From: Cheilinus undulatus
Lineage: Eukaryota > Chordata > Actinopteri > Labriformes > Labridae
Direction: 5' to 3'
NCBI RefSeq assembly: GCF_018320785.1
Contig: NC_054867.1
Coordinates: 54,943,776 to 55,007,775 of the forward strand
Length of the DNA: 64,000 nt
Position numbers and translations under genes: made by a program. The notes beneath the pieces were generated by a model. That model had not been told where the DNA came from and did no database searches. It saw nothing but the letters and a program-made list of their open reading frames with translations. Below, in pieces: positions 24,003-36,700 of this stretch; the stretch's first letter is position 1; each line of letters starts with the position of its first letter.

Positions 24003-24427
24003 GAGCCTCAGACATGCACCATACTCACCATTCTTTCACTACATCGCTGCCTGACTTATTATAATCTGATGATGTGAAATATGAGACTAAAATACCGCGG
24101 GGGAACTTTTCTGGGGCCCTGCAGGGACATGGACTGAAAATCATGGGTTTGACGTTGGAAACAGAAACTAACCCTCAGGTCTCAGGTGTGCATCAGAAGG
24201 ATAAATATCAGTTGTTTTTCGGTCCATGTCCTCTCAGGGCCTCCGTACTTTTTTTTTGGTTCATTTTCTTCACTTGATTTTCCAGCTCATTATTTAGCTA
24301 ATGATATAAAACATACTTAAAGCATCACTCTGTCTGGGTTAGGAGTGTTTTATAGCATGGTTTTAGAACTATTACTCATGTAAAGGATTTTAATGCTGAC
24401 ATGCTAAATCATACCTCTGTTATAAAC

Positions 24428-24433
24428 AATAAA
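24428..24433 (+). terminator. Candidate keratin poly(A) signal AATAAA
   Basis: First canonical AATAAA after the stop at 24002, giving a 3' UTR of about 450 nt. A further AATAAA at 24537-24542 is an alternative. Confidence 0.5.
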
Positions 24434-24572
24434 TCTTCACATAAAAATAAAAATCACTTAGATTTGTAGTACTAAAAGTGTCCTTAAATCTGTAAGGGTG
24501 CAGGTGGATCATTTTAACATTTACTAACAGTGGGATAATAAAATAAGAATCATGTAAATTTAACATTTAGAC

Positions 24573-25424
24573 CAGAGGTGTCAAACTCAGTCACAGCAGG
24601 GGCCGGATTCTGAACCTGGGTCTAACCTGAGGGCCTACCAGGGTCAATATTTAACCATAAAACACCAACCTTATTTTCACCAGAAATACATTATGGGGGT
24701 AGAAAACACCTAAAAGGTGAACATGATAAGTTAAAAATTCAAAAGCTGAGACAAAAACTCAAACTTATAAATTTAAAAGGTAAAAACATGATATTTAAAT
24801 TTAAAATAATGTTTTTAAAAGGCAAAAATATGAGATAGAACTCTGAAACCATGAATTTTAAAAGTAAAATTCTGAGATAAAAATTAAAAATCATGATTTT
24901 TAACAGTGAAATATGAGGTAAACATCGAAATCATGAGTTTTAAATGTCAAAATATGAAATAGAATTAATCATGAGTTTTTAAGGTTAAACAATGACATAA
25001 AAATGAAAGTTAGGAGTTGAAAAAGGTCAAAATGTGAGATAAAAGTCAAAATCATGACTTTAAAAGGTCAAAAAGGATTTCAGATTTCCAATTATGAATC
25101 CAAAAGGTAAGAATGTGAGATAAAAGGTCAAAGTTCTGAGATGTAAAGGTTAAAATATGAAATAAAAAGTCAAAACCACTTTTGGTCATAACTGTGAGAT
25201 GCAAAATTGTAAATATGGAGAAAAAACTTGCTTTTTCTATTTTTGTTACTCAACAAGGATGTTATAAATCATCAGTGTTAAGTTTTTATTTTTGTACTGG
25301 AGGAAATCTGCAGACCTCATACTGGTGGACCAGTTATAATAAAAATGTCATGTGATCTGGTGGGCCGGGTATAACTGGACCACGGGCCGGATTTGGCCCC
25401 CGGGCCTTGAGTTTGACACCCCTG
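24573..25424 (+). mobile_element. Non-autonomous hAT-like element (GTGTCAAACTCA family), copy 1
   Basis: Terminal inverted repeats CAGAGGTGTCAAACTCA and TGAGTTTGACACCCCTG, flanked by ATTTAGAC and ATATAGAG. The interior is an array of AAAGGTCAAAATATGAGATAA words. Three relatives lie at 47564, 49160 and 50421. Confidence 0.85.
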
Positions 25425-26691
25425 ATATAGAGGAACTAATGCCGGGTTTCACTTCCTATTATATCTGCTTTAGATTCAGATTTGGGTGTTTTTGGAGTCT
25501 TTAACCTCGATTCTTTCTAACCAAAAACCTTTTAGGTATTTTCTTTATTTGTTTACTCCACTGGTAGAAAATTAAAGTATAAAAATATTAAACTCTCAGA
25601 AATGATTCTTGGTATTTTCAGGTCGAGGTGTCCTCATCTGTTTTTATCCAACACTAGGTTTTCTTCGTTTACTTCTGACTCCTCTATTTTTTTATTGTTA
25701 TGGGTTTTTTGAATGAATTGCATGATATAATCACACACTGGTCATATTTACCTACATGTGCTTCACTGGTTTGAGTCTGTGCTGTTGCTTTCACTAGTAA
25801 ATTAAAGAGGAACAAAAAAAAGGCTCCACGGTGTGTTTTTCTAATCTTCTGCTTTTTAAACTCTTCTCAAAAGATGTTATTAAATACACAACATGATAGA
25901 ATAAGCTTTGAATTCATACGGCTACGTTAAAACATAAAGACCGTTTGACCTGGTGAGCCGCAGTAGCCCATGGCCTTGACCTTTTTAACACACCTGCATG
26001 TGTTCTGGTGTTGTTCTAAGGAGTCATGGCTGAACACTGCCCTCTGGTGGTCATTCCATCGAAGCACATTTCACAGAGAGGAAAGGAAACGGTGGTTAAA
26101 AACTTCACAGACTATTAAAATTCTTCTAGACAGAAAAAAAGTGAAGGCAGCTGAAAAAATAGTAAAAAAAAAAAAAAAAAAAAGCAGAATTCTGAGATTT
26201 ATTTTCTGTACTTCTGTTACAATGAATTCTCTTTGAAAATTTCAAGGTAGAAATTATATGAAAACATATATTTCCCGGTGATTATGCCTGTTTTAATATC
26301 TTTATTTTGTTTTAAAATTTTTACTTCAATAGTTTTACAATCATGCAATATTTGAGTATTGTAGGTTAATTCATAGGCAAAAAATAAACAATTTCAATGT
26401 TTGTATTTTTTAATGCAATAATTCAGTGGTTTGAATTGGCATAAAACTAAATTGACTGTCTCAAGCAAACATTTTCAGTGCTTTAAATTAAATAGCATCT
26501 AATTGTTAAATACTGAGATTAAACTCAGAATTCTGACTTTTTCTCACAAGTAAAAAAAAAAAATTGCGTCTCAAAATTTTTTTGTCAGTGGCCCTCATCT
26601 TCTTCCGTAGTTGTGAATTTAAACAGAGATTAAGATAAAAATGAAAAAGTGTATCTTTAAAAAAGTCTTTAGTATAGCTACCAGTCTACAG
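25425..26691. other. Intergenic between keratin and rbl1
   Basis: AT-rich, with a run of about 20 A at 26162-26182. No gene recognised. Confidence 0.45.
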
Positions 26692-27404
26692 CAGTGTTAC
26701 TCAACCCTGCTCAACCAAAGAGCCAAAATGTTGAAAAATACGTTCGTTAGAGCCACAATCTGAGTGGTGAGAAGTGGCAATAAAAATAAGATAAAGGTGG
26801 CAAAAATGATCCAAAAGTGACACAAAAGGAAGAAAGGGATTAAAACGGGCAAATACTGTCACAAGTGGCTAAATAGGGCAAAGAAATAGGAAACAAGTGG
26901 TGTTCAATGACAAAAGGCAGCGTAAAGGAAAAACTGGGGAAAAATGGTGAAAAGGGGCAAAAATAGTCCAAAAGTGGGAAAACATGGCAAAAAAAGAGAG
27001 AAAAAAAGACTAAAATGGGGAAAAATCAGTCAAGAGTGGCAAAATAGGGCAAAAAAAGGAAAAAAGTGGTATTTAATGCCAAAGGTAGCTTAAATGGGCA
27101 AAATGTTTTGAAAAAGGGCAAAAATGGGATAAAAGTGGCTAAAAGAAGTTGCATAAAAGGACGAAAAAAAGTGGAAACAAGTGGTATTTAATGGCAAAAG
27201 GTAGCTTAAATGGGCAAAAGTGGTGAAGAAATGGTGAAAAGGGGCGAAAAAATGGGTTAAAAGGGACAATTTAGTTTGGCACTTAAAGCCTTCTGTATAA
27301 TTCTGGGAAATACTGATTAATATGAATAATTTCCTTTTTTAAGGTTTCCTGGGAGATAATATTTCTCATGAAGACATAAAAGAGCCACATGTTGAGTATG
27401 ACCG
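26692..27404. mobile_element. Non-autonomous hAT-like element (GTTACTCAAC family) upstream of rbl1
   Basis: Starts CAGTGTTACTCAAC, ends GTTGAGTATGACCG, and is flanked by a perfect 8-bp duplication GTCTACAG at 26684-26691 and 27405-27412. The interior is an AAAAATGGGCAAAA/GTGGCAAA array. It ends 17 bp before the CRE of the rbl1 promoter. Confidence 0.9.
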
Positions 27405-27705
27405 GTCTACAGCACCGACAGTGACGTCAGGGACCAAAAGGCTGGCAGCACGAGCGCTGAAGGGGGTTGGGCGGACACTGGGCGGACAGCGCTCGAGAAC
27501 GACTCCCCCCTCTCCTCTGATTGGTCGCTGACCTGCAGTTTTCCCGCCAACGCGCTGCATTGTGGGGCTCGTGAGCGGAAGTGCTCCGGTCGTGGGGAGG
27601 CTGTTGTTGTTGTTCGGATGCGGTCGCGGGGGGCGTCGAGTTCTATTTTCCAGAAATTTCACCGGTAGAGGGGTCGTTACCGGGCGTTACCGGGAGAGTT
27701 TACCG
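27405..27705 (+). promoter_or_regulatory. rbl1: rbl1 promoter and 5' UTR, CpG-rich, with CRE, CCAAT and E2F motifs
   Basis: A GC-rich stretch without a TATA box. Visible motifs are a palindromic CRE TGACGTCA at 27422-27429, an inverted CCAAT (ATTGG) at 27520-27524 and a consensus E2F site TTTCCCGCC at 27540-27548. Mammalian RBL1 is known to be an E2F target, so the motif set suggests cell-cycle feedback by E2F/pocket complexes. The transcription start is not determined and probably lies in about 27550-27600. Confidence 0.75.
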
Positions 27706-30700
27706 ATGAGGGGTGAGGAGTCTTCGGATTCAGAGTCCGGGAGGATGGAGGAGAGCTCGGTCCGGAGGAGTTTGGAGAGTCTGTGTCAGGAGCTGAACAT
27801 GGACGGAGAGACGGCGGAGGAAGCCATGGACAACTTTAGCACGATCTGTAACACCTATACTTTAGAGGTATTTATCAATATAATCAATATTATTAACTAG
27901 TATTAGTTATAGGCGGTGGACACAACTTTAGAAAGATTTAAAACACCTATACTTTAGAGGTATTTATCAATATAATCAATATTATTAACTAGTATTAGTT
28001 ATAGACAGTGGACACAACTTTAGAAAGATTTAAAACACCTATACTTTAGAGGTATTTATCAATATAATCAATATTATTAACTAGTATTAGTTATAGACAG
28101 TGGACACAACTTTAGAAAGATTTAAAACACCTATACTTTAGTGGTATTTATCAATATTTGTAACTATTATTTTGTTTTTGAGTCATAAGCAAATATCTAT
28201 TTCTTTTTTAGAAATAACACAATAAATTAAAAGAGAATACATTGGTTTAAATTACATTGTGTTTTTATCTCTGAAAATTTGTGAACTATGATTTTTTTTT
28301 TTATCTTTGAATGTTTTATGTATACTGATGGACCTAGGGGTCTGAACAAAAAATCTAAAGAAAGTAAAGCAATAGAACACTAGTATGAAACATCCCACCT
28401 TCTATGGGCTAGGACCAGATGTTGTCTGACAGTTTTTGCTGCATGCTTGTTCTCTGATTCATCAAGATTTATTCACTCTGATTACAGATTTATTCTGTAG
28501 CAGCTCTTAGTTATCTGACATGTCAGGACATGATAAAAGATCCTCCTTTCAGCCCGGAAACAGACCTGACAGCCCTGCATGATTACATTATCGTCATCCT
28601 TTTATAGTGATCGTCATGATCAGGATCCCCATCATGATTATCTTCGTCTTAAGTATGGATCAGAGGACGTTTAAAGCCTTCATCATCATGACTTCCTCAG
28701 TAAAGGACATGTATGGTTGTGGCAGCAGGGATATTCTGTTTAAATGGTCCTTAAGGCTGTTTAGGTCTTAGATTTTCCATCAGCTGTTGTTGACTTGAGT
28801 CTGGTTTATCCATCTTCACTGAATCCAGGTCATAGCCAGGTTGTAGTATCCTACGCCGTCACTGAGCACTGCATTCTTGTGTGTCCACGTTGTTCTGCTG
28901 CGCCCAAACCCAACACAACAGTGTGGTCTTTGTACCAGTTCTGGTTCCTTCACCATATTTTCTTCTTATTTGTGTCCAGAAACCCAATGTGACCAGAACC
29001 AAGGGTATTGTGTTGGAGTTTTAGCTGATTCCTATTATAAGCTGTAGGAATGCATATATATTCTAGGCATGACATCAATAAGCACAGATAAAAGATTAAA
29101 GTTGAATATCAGTATATGATATGAAGATTTTGCACCATATCTTAGTCTTGAATATTGGTGGTTTGTGTATTAAGATGATCTTTAATGTTTATCTTGTGTT
29201 TTTGTGTCTGTACAGGGAGAGGTTGTGCATTGGCTGGCCTGCTCTCTTTATGCAGCCTGCAGAAAAGGATCCACTCCCACTGTGGGTAAAGGCTTCATGG
29301 AAGGAAACTGCGTCTCCCTCACTAGGATCCTCCGCACCTCCAAACTGAGGTCAGTCACCATCAACTCTGCAGCACTCAATGTTGTCTAGACCTTAAAAAA
29401 CAAAACTATAGGAAGAAAGATGTCCGTTAAGATGTTATATTTATATTTAAATTCATGTCTCCTCGTCCTTCAGTCTGATCCAGTTCTTCTCGAAGATGAG
29501 GAAATGGGCCGACATGTCCAACCTCTCTCAGGACTTCAGGCTGCGGATGGAGCGGCTTGAGCGGAACTTTGAGGTCTCCACCGTCATTTTCCGAAAGTTT
29601 GAGCCCATCTTCATGGACATGTTTCAGAACCCGCAGGGGGGCGAGCCGCCACGTCAACCACGCAGCAGGAAACACAGGTACGACACGCCATTTGCCATTT
29701 CCTTTAAGAGCTGTTTGTTCAGTCAGACACCAGGAAGTAATGCCACTTTAGTCCAACCAGTGACAACCCAAAATCAGAACACACTGTTCCTCCTCTGATT
29801 CTAACAACAACCCATACATCGTTTCGGTGGCCCTCTTACCGTAGCTTGCTGATAGGAATGAATGTGGGCCAATAAGCCACCAGCTAAGCGGCTAGCGGTG
29901 GCTCTTTAACAGTTTTTCTCCCTGAACACGAAAGGACATGCAAATATACTGTTTAGTAAATAAACTTTGTGGGGTACTGGTTAGACTGGTCTGCATGCAA
30001 AGGGCACGGACAGAATGTTTTATAAGCTGTGTTGGCATCATCTTCAAAGGCAAGGATGGAATGTTTTATAAGCTGTGTTGGCATCATCTTCAAAGGCAAG
30101 GATGGAATGTTTTATAAGCTGTGTTGGCATCATCTTCAAAGGCAAGGACAGAATGTTTTTTAAGCTGTGTTGGCATCATCTTCAAAGGCAAGGATGGAAT
30201 GTTTTATAAGCTGTGTTGGCATCATCTTCAAAGGCAAGGATGGAATGTTTTATAAGCTGTGTTGGCATCATCTTCAAAGGCAAGGATGGAATGTTTTATA
30301 AGCTGTGTTGGCATCATCTTCAAAGGCAAGGATGGAATGTTTTCAAGGTTTTGACATCATTGTTCTATTAAAGGCTTTAAAGGATGACATCCTCAAAGGC
30401 AGGAGACAGAATGCTGGTGAAGTTTGGGGTTTTTTCCCTCCTTTTTTGCCAAATAGTAAAAGTAAATGTATGATTGAACCCAGGAAGAACAACAGATGCT
30501 TTTGCTATTGCTATTGGGGATCCTAATTAAGAAAGAAGGAAAGATGAAGAGTTTGGAGGAAGTCCTGACTTGTCATTAATTGATGAGACTGTTCTAAGAG
30601 GTGGCTCCGTTTTATGAATGACTGGACCCAGCTCTTGTTGGAGACGCTGTTTGCTTTTTTTCATTTTTGTTGTTGTTTTGAAGAAATAAAAAAAGCCAAA

Positions 30701-33700
30701 CTGGTATCACACGAAGAGCCATTGGAGGGTAGAAAGAACAGCTCCTCTTACTGAGCTGAGACAAATAATCCAGGTCTTTTAAAAGAGCCACAACTCCCAT
30801 CACCCTTGGTAAGGCTGAATGGACATAAATTAAGCCAAAGTGTTTTGTTTACTGGCAGAATACAGCAGATCGTGTTGGTCATTGCCATCTTTAATGTGTT
30901 TGCGAGTCCAGTCCAGATGAAGACATCCCAGACCTCCTCTGTATCTGAGCTATCAGATATCAAACAGTTTTCAGTACACTTTAAGCTGTGTTCACACACA
31001 GCATTGAGGATTACCGCTTGGTATCTGGATGCCCAAAGCAATGTTAATGTAAGTTATAAACAGTCTTATTAACGGGTCTGACCATGTCTGTATCCTCTCC
31101 TTGGTTCTGCAGGCGTCTGCCGTGTCACATCAGTGATGTGTTCAAGTTCTGCTGGACTCTGTTTGTCTACACCAAAGGTAAAACAACCACCATCATCACA
31201 CTGAGGCCAAATAACAGCTGTATTACACATACTAAGGTGTCTGCTGCTGATTTCTAACTTTTTAAGCCATTTTATAAAGCCAGAAGTTTGTTCAAGGAGT
31301 TAGATTTGTCTGATTTACAACTAATGACCTTATTTAGAGTAATGTTTTAAAAAATATTAGTTACTATTGCATATACAGTAGATTGGCAGATATTTAACAA
31401 TCAAGCAGAATGAAATTTAAATATGATAGTGCGTCTTTTATTAAAATGAGCAAAACCATCATCAGGCAGAGTTGACGGAATATCTGACGGAGTTGACAAA
31501 TGTCTGACGGAGTTGACAAATGTCTGACGGAGTTGACAAACGTCTGACGGAGTTGACAGACATCTGACGGAGTTGACAGACATCTGACGGAGTTGACAGA
31601 CATCTGACGGAGTTGACAAACGTCTGACGGAGTTGACAAACGTCTGACGGAGTTGACAAACGTCTGACGGAGTTGACAAACGTCTGACTGAGCTGACAAA
31701 CGTCTGACGGAGTTGACAAATGTCTGACGGAGTTGACAAATGTCTGACGGAGTTGACAAATGTCTGACGGAGTTGACAAATGTCTGACGGAGTTGACAAA
31801 CGTCTGACGGAGTTGACAAACGTCTGACGGAGTTGACAAATGTCTGACGGAGTTGACAAATGTCTGACTGAGCTGACAAACGTCTGACGGAGTTGACAAA
31901 CTTCTAACTAAACGGGGCTGTGATTTCAATTCCAAATGTCTCCTGTCTCTTTAACCACGTATCTGTGCAGCCTGGGCCCATTTTATCCTCTGAGCCGTTG
32001 TTAGATGCAAGGAGGTAGCAGGAAGAGGGAAGTTTTTGGCGCTTCCAAAATTAGAAAAAAAATAAACATGTATTGTCATCAATTTACTGTTGAAACTGTT
32101 GGGATGCAGATTACCTGAGTGACATCAGCAGTTTTTATTTATTTAATCTTTATTTTACCGGGTCCCCATTGAGAACAATGATCTCTTTTTCAAGAGAGAC
32201 CGATAAACTGTCTGTTGAAGTGTTTTTTTTTTGTTTGTTTGTTTTTCAGGAAACTTCCGTATGATTGGAGATGACCTGGTGAACTCGTACCACCTGCTGC
32301 TCTGCTGTCTGGACCTGGTGTTTGGGAACGCTCTGCTGTGTTCCAACAGAAAGGAGCTCATCAACCCCACCTTCAGAGGTCTGTGCATGCCTGGTATATC
32401 GTTTTAAAAGAAGTACTCAATTAACTATTTCCTCACTCCTCATGTTTGAGTGAATTTTCTCTTTGGGACTGTTAACTAGTGTTTAATCAGACCGTACAGT
32501 GGATCTCTAACAGCACCTGATTGTTAAATTTATGATAAAAGGAGAGCAAATACTTACCCTGTACCACAAGACTGTTGTGTAAATTTGCTGCTTGAACACA
32601 ATCTACAAACATTCAGAGGTCTTGACATACATCATAGTCATATAAAGATGCACTGATTTGAGTTCTATCATCAACTCTAATTCCAGATTTTTCCTGGTTT
32701 GTCCTGCCAACACTGGTTGTCTTTCTTTAAAAAGAATAATTGATGACAGACAACATAGTTATAATATATGATTACTGAATATGTTTGTTTGCAGGTCTCC
32801 CTCCTTTGTACCGTGCTGACGGCCATGTTTCAGCAGACAAGCCTCCTCCGTGTGTGTTGGAGCGTCTGTGTGAGCTTCATGATGGACTGGTGGTTGAAGC
32901 CAAGGGCATCAAGCAGCACTACTTCAAACCGTACATCCAGAAACTCTTTCACAGACAGGTAAGCATGCCTAAAAACACATAAAGAGCTGTATTTATTCAC
33001 TCAGGGACATGTCGTGTATTTCTATTAACTTGACTCTCTTTTTTTTAATTTCTTCATTACACTGACCTTATTTAACTAAGAAGAGGATTTTTTTCTCTGT
33101 GTCCAATTATTTTTTTGTCCAAATTCTGTCTTTGATCTCAAAATACTGACTTTGATCTGAAAATTCTGTATTTGATGTAGAACTTTTACATTGATCTCAG
33201 TTTTCTGATTTAATCTTAAAATTCTAACTTTGATCTCAAAATTCTGAATTCGATCTCAAAATTCTGTCTTTGATCTTAAAATTCTGACTCTGATCTCAGA
33301 GTTCTTTGATCTCTGAACACTGACTGATCTCAGAATTCTGACTTTGATCTCAGAATTCTGACTTTGATCTCAGAATTCTTCCCTCAGAATTCTGACTGCG
33401 ATCTAGAATTACTGACTTTAATCTCAAAGTTTAGACTTTGATCTGAAAATTCTGTATTTGATGTAGAATTTTCACATTGATCTCAAAGTTCTTTAATCTC
33501 AGAATACTGACTGATTTCAGAATTCTAACTTTGATCTCAAAATTCTGACTTTTTTTTTTTTTTTTTTTTTTTAAGATTTATTTTTGGCCTTTTTGCCTTT
33601 ATTGGATAGGACAGTGGATAGAGTCGGAAACAGGGAAGAGAGCGGGGAGAGACATGCAGGAAATAGTTCCACGGGCTGGATTCAGACCTGGGTCGCCTGC

Positions 33701-36700
33701 GTATATGGCGCGCGCTTTAACCACTTGACTACCGGTTCACCAAAATTCTGACTTGACTCAAAATTCTGACTCTGATCTCAAAGTTCTTTGATCTCAGAAC
33801 ACTGATGGAACTCAGAATTCTAACTTTGATCTCAGAATTCTTAGAATTCTTAGAATTCTTACCTTGATCTAGAATTATGACTTTGATCTCAGAAATCTGA
33901 CTTTGATTTTAAAATTCTGATTTTGGTCTCAGAATAAATACTTTATTCCAGAATTTGAAGAGAAAATCCTCTAAAAATAATCTGGCATTTCACAGGTTCT
34001 AATCCTCTTTCTTAGTCTAGAGACACAAACATTTACTTCTCTTTATACCTTCATGCTGGCTATCAGACCTGGAGGCATAATGTTGTTAGATTGTCTATCT
34101 GGGTGTACATCCATACAAACATCAGAATGTTTATCGTATTTTGCCACGCAGAATCCGTTCTCGCTTTCTCTTTTCCTTCAGTGCCTTTTTGTTTTAGGAG
34201 CAAAAACAAAATCCCCAATTTTATACAGAAATAGTCTCAAACAGAAAAGTTAATCATATGCCTTCTACATAAGGAATCTTCCTACCTCTTTTTAGGGCAA
34301 ATATCATACCTTAAGTTTTTGACCTTTGTAAATTCAGGTTTGTCCTTTTTTTCCCTTCAATCAGATCCTGAAAGGCAATGAAGACAATCTGACAGAACTG
34401 CTGGATCCTCAGAACTTCATCGACAACAAGTAAGCCAATCAGAGTCAAGAACCCTGTCATCTTTTTGTGCACAGTTGTCAGTTTTTTTCCTTTGCCTTCT
34501 TCATGTGTTTTAAGTACATCTTACGAAGTTGAAATGCCCGGCATTAGTGGTACCTGTATAGAAACAGCGTTCCATCCGGGACATTATGGACACCAAGAGA
34601 TCCCTGGTTCTCCCCCTCACTTTGATTTGCTCGCCTTTAATTGCCCCACATGAATGATGAATTTTTCCAACTCAAGCAAATGTCATGCTTCTATTACATT
34701 TTTTCTATATATAAATAGTTAACAAAGGTGGACCTAAAACTGAACCTGGCTGTACACCAAAGGAAATACAAGAGATGGAAGATGAGTTACCCATGGTGAC
34801 TGCAAAGGTTCTGTCTAAAAACCAAATAGGTGCAGTGATCCTGACACCAATCCAGGCCTGGTGATGTTCTATGAAAATGGCATGATCCACTGTGTCACAT
34901 GAGCTAAATACCCCTGTCAGCAGACAAAAAGGGCTTGTTTGTTTCTTTGAGAAGGGTGGCTTGTATCTATTCTTGTCTTTGTTATATCTGAGGGGGTCAT
35001 TTCTGAGCACTCTACAAATGTACCGCTGTGTTAAAGTTATGTTTTTGGTGCATATGTTTGCAGTAAAGCCATAAACCGAGAGTACGAGGAGTATGTGCTG
35101 ACAGTGGGAGATTTTGACGAGCGGGTGTTTCTGGGAGCCGATGCTGATGAGGAAATCGGGACTCCGAGGAAGATCGTTCAAGAGCCGTCGGCAAGCCTGA
35201 CGAACACGCATAACTCTCTGCAACAGCATGTGGAGAAGGTACGCAGCCACGGATCCACCTAGAACAGCTTTGACATGAGATAAAGTTATGTTTATGGTTC
35301 AAGGAGTATTAATCTCCTCTCTCTCCTCCAGTCGGGCTCTCTTGCCCCCTCCACCCCTCTAACAGGTCGAGTCTACCTCAAAGAGAAGGACCTCCTCGTC
35401 ACACCGGTCTCTTCGGCGACACAGAGCGTCAGTCGTCTGCAGAGCATGGTGGCCGGGCTGAGGACGGCACCCAGCGAAAACCTGATGCAGATCTTCAAGT
35501 CAGTGCCTCTGCTTATGTCTGACTCAGTAGATTTTATTTTATTTTAGCTCAAAGATTAATTTTCTGAGAGTTATAATGTTGATACTGGTGAATATATCAT
35601 CAACACTTTCAGCCAGGGTTTTAATTCTGTTGTTTGTTAAAGGTCGTGCTCCAGAGATCCCACCGACTCCATCCTGAGCAGGGTGAAGACTCTTGGACAA
35701 ACATTTAAAGAACATTACACCAACGACTCTGAGGACATGCCTGGCTCCCATATAGGTACTAAACTTTTTATACAACACATTAACATCTGATTGGATATTC
35801 AGATACCAAGTAGCAATCTTTAAAGCTGTATGTACTGGAAGAAGTCCACATACAAAGGGGTTCTGGGATGTCCTTATCCAGACTGGATTGGTTGTATAGC
35901 TGCAACAAGTTCTGGTAAACATTAAAGATGGCCCCGACTGATATGATCTGTGGTGTTTTGTAAACAAAAGAATGGCTTTATGGTCATCCAACCTTGCTCA
36001 GAGTGAAGGGATTGTGGCTCTTTTCAGAGATCTTTCAACTCCCAAACAGCTCTTCTTTAAGTTCCAGTTTGGCTTTTTATCTCCTTAAAAGAACAAAAAT
36101 GGAAACAAAGGAAACTGTCCTTCAAATAGGAGCTGGCTCCCATCAATCAGAAAACAGAGCCAGCTCTTAGAACAGTGGCATATCATAATTCTCTCCTAAC
36201 TGCTCATCTTAATTGAGCAGTCATATGTCTTTAAAACAACAACAAAAAGTAACTAAAGGAAGCCGCCTCTAGAATGGAAGCTGGCGCCAATCGTTCAAAA
36301 GAAGGAGCCAGCTCTTAAAACTGAATGACTCAGCATAGCTCAGTCTCATTCACATATATACCAACAAGCTTTCCCTTAATTGATTGATTGTCCTATGTGT
36401 CCAACTTTGGCCTATTTAACAACAATAGAGAGAAAAGGCCCCCAACATCCCCAGCTTCACCAACATTCCATCCTCTGCATTTGATGATGGCATCTGTTGT
36501 AGTCTTAAATGGCTTGAGAAAGATGATGTCATTCTCTGAAGTTTATACAACATTGCCTTTAAAGGTGATGTCATTAAAGCGTATAAATCATTTCATCCTT
36601 GCCTTTGAAGATGATGTCATCATTTGAAGCTTATAAAACATTGTGTCCTCTGCTTTTATGTCATCCTTAAAAGCCTTTAACAGGTTTTAGAAAGATGATG

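Noticed and set aside
31394-31935. Three overlapping minus-strand frames of 152-161 codons
   Set aside because: All three frames of a 20-bp tandem repeat are open at once, which reflects the repeat unit and not selection for a protein.
35539-35991. 150-codon minus-strand frame in rbl1 intron 10
   Set aside because: Lies over a dispersed repeat and rbl1 exon 10 antisense; no family features.
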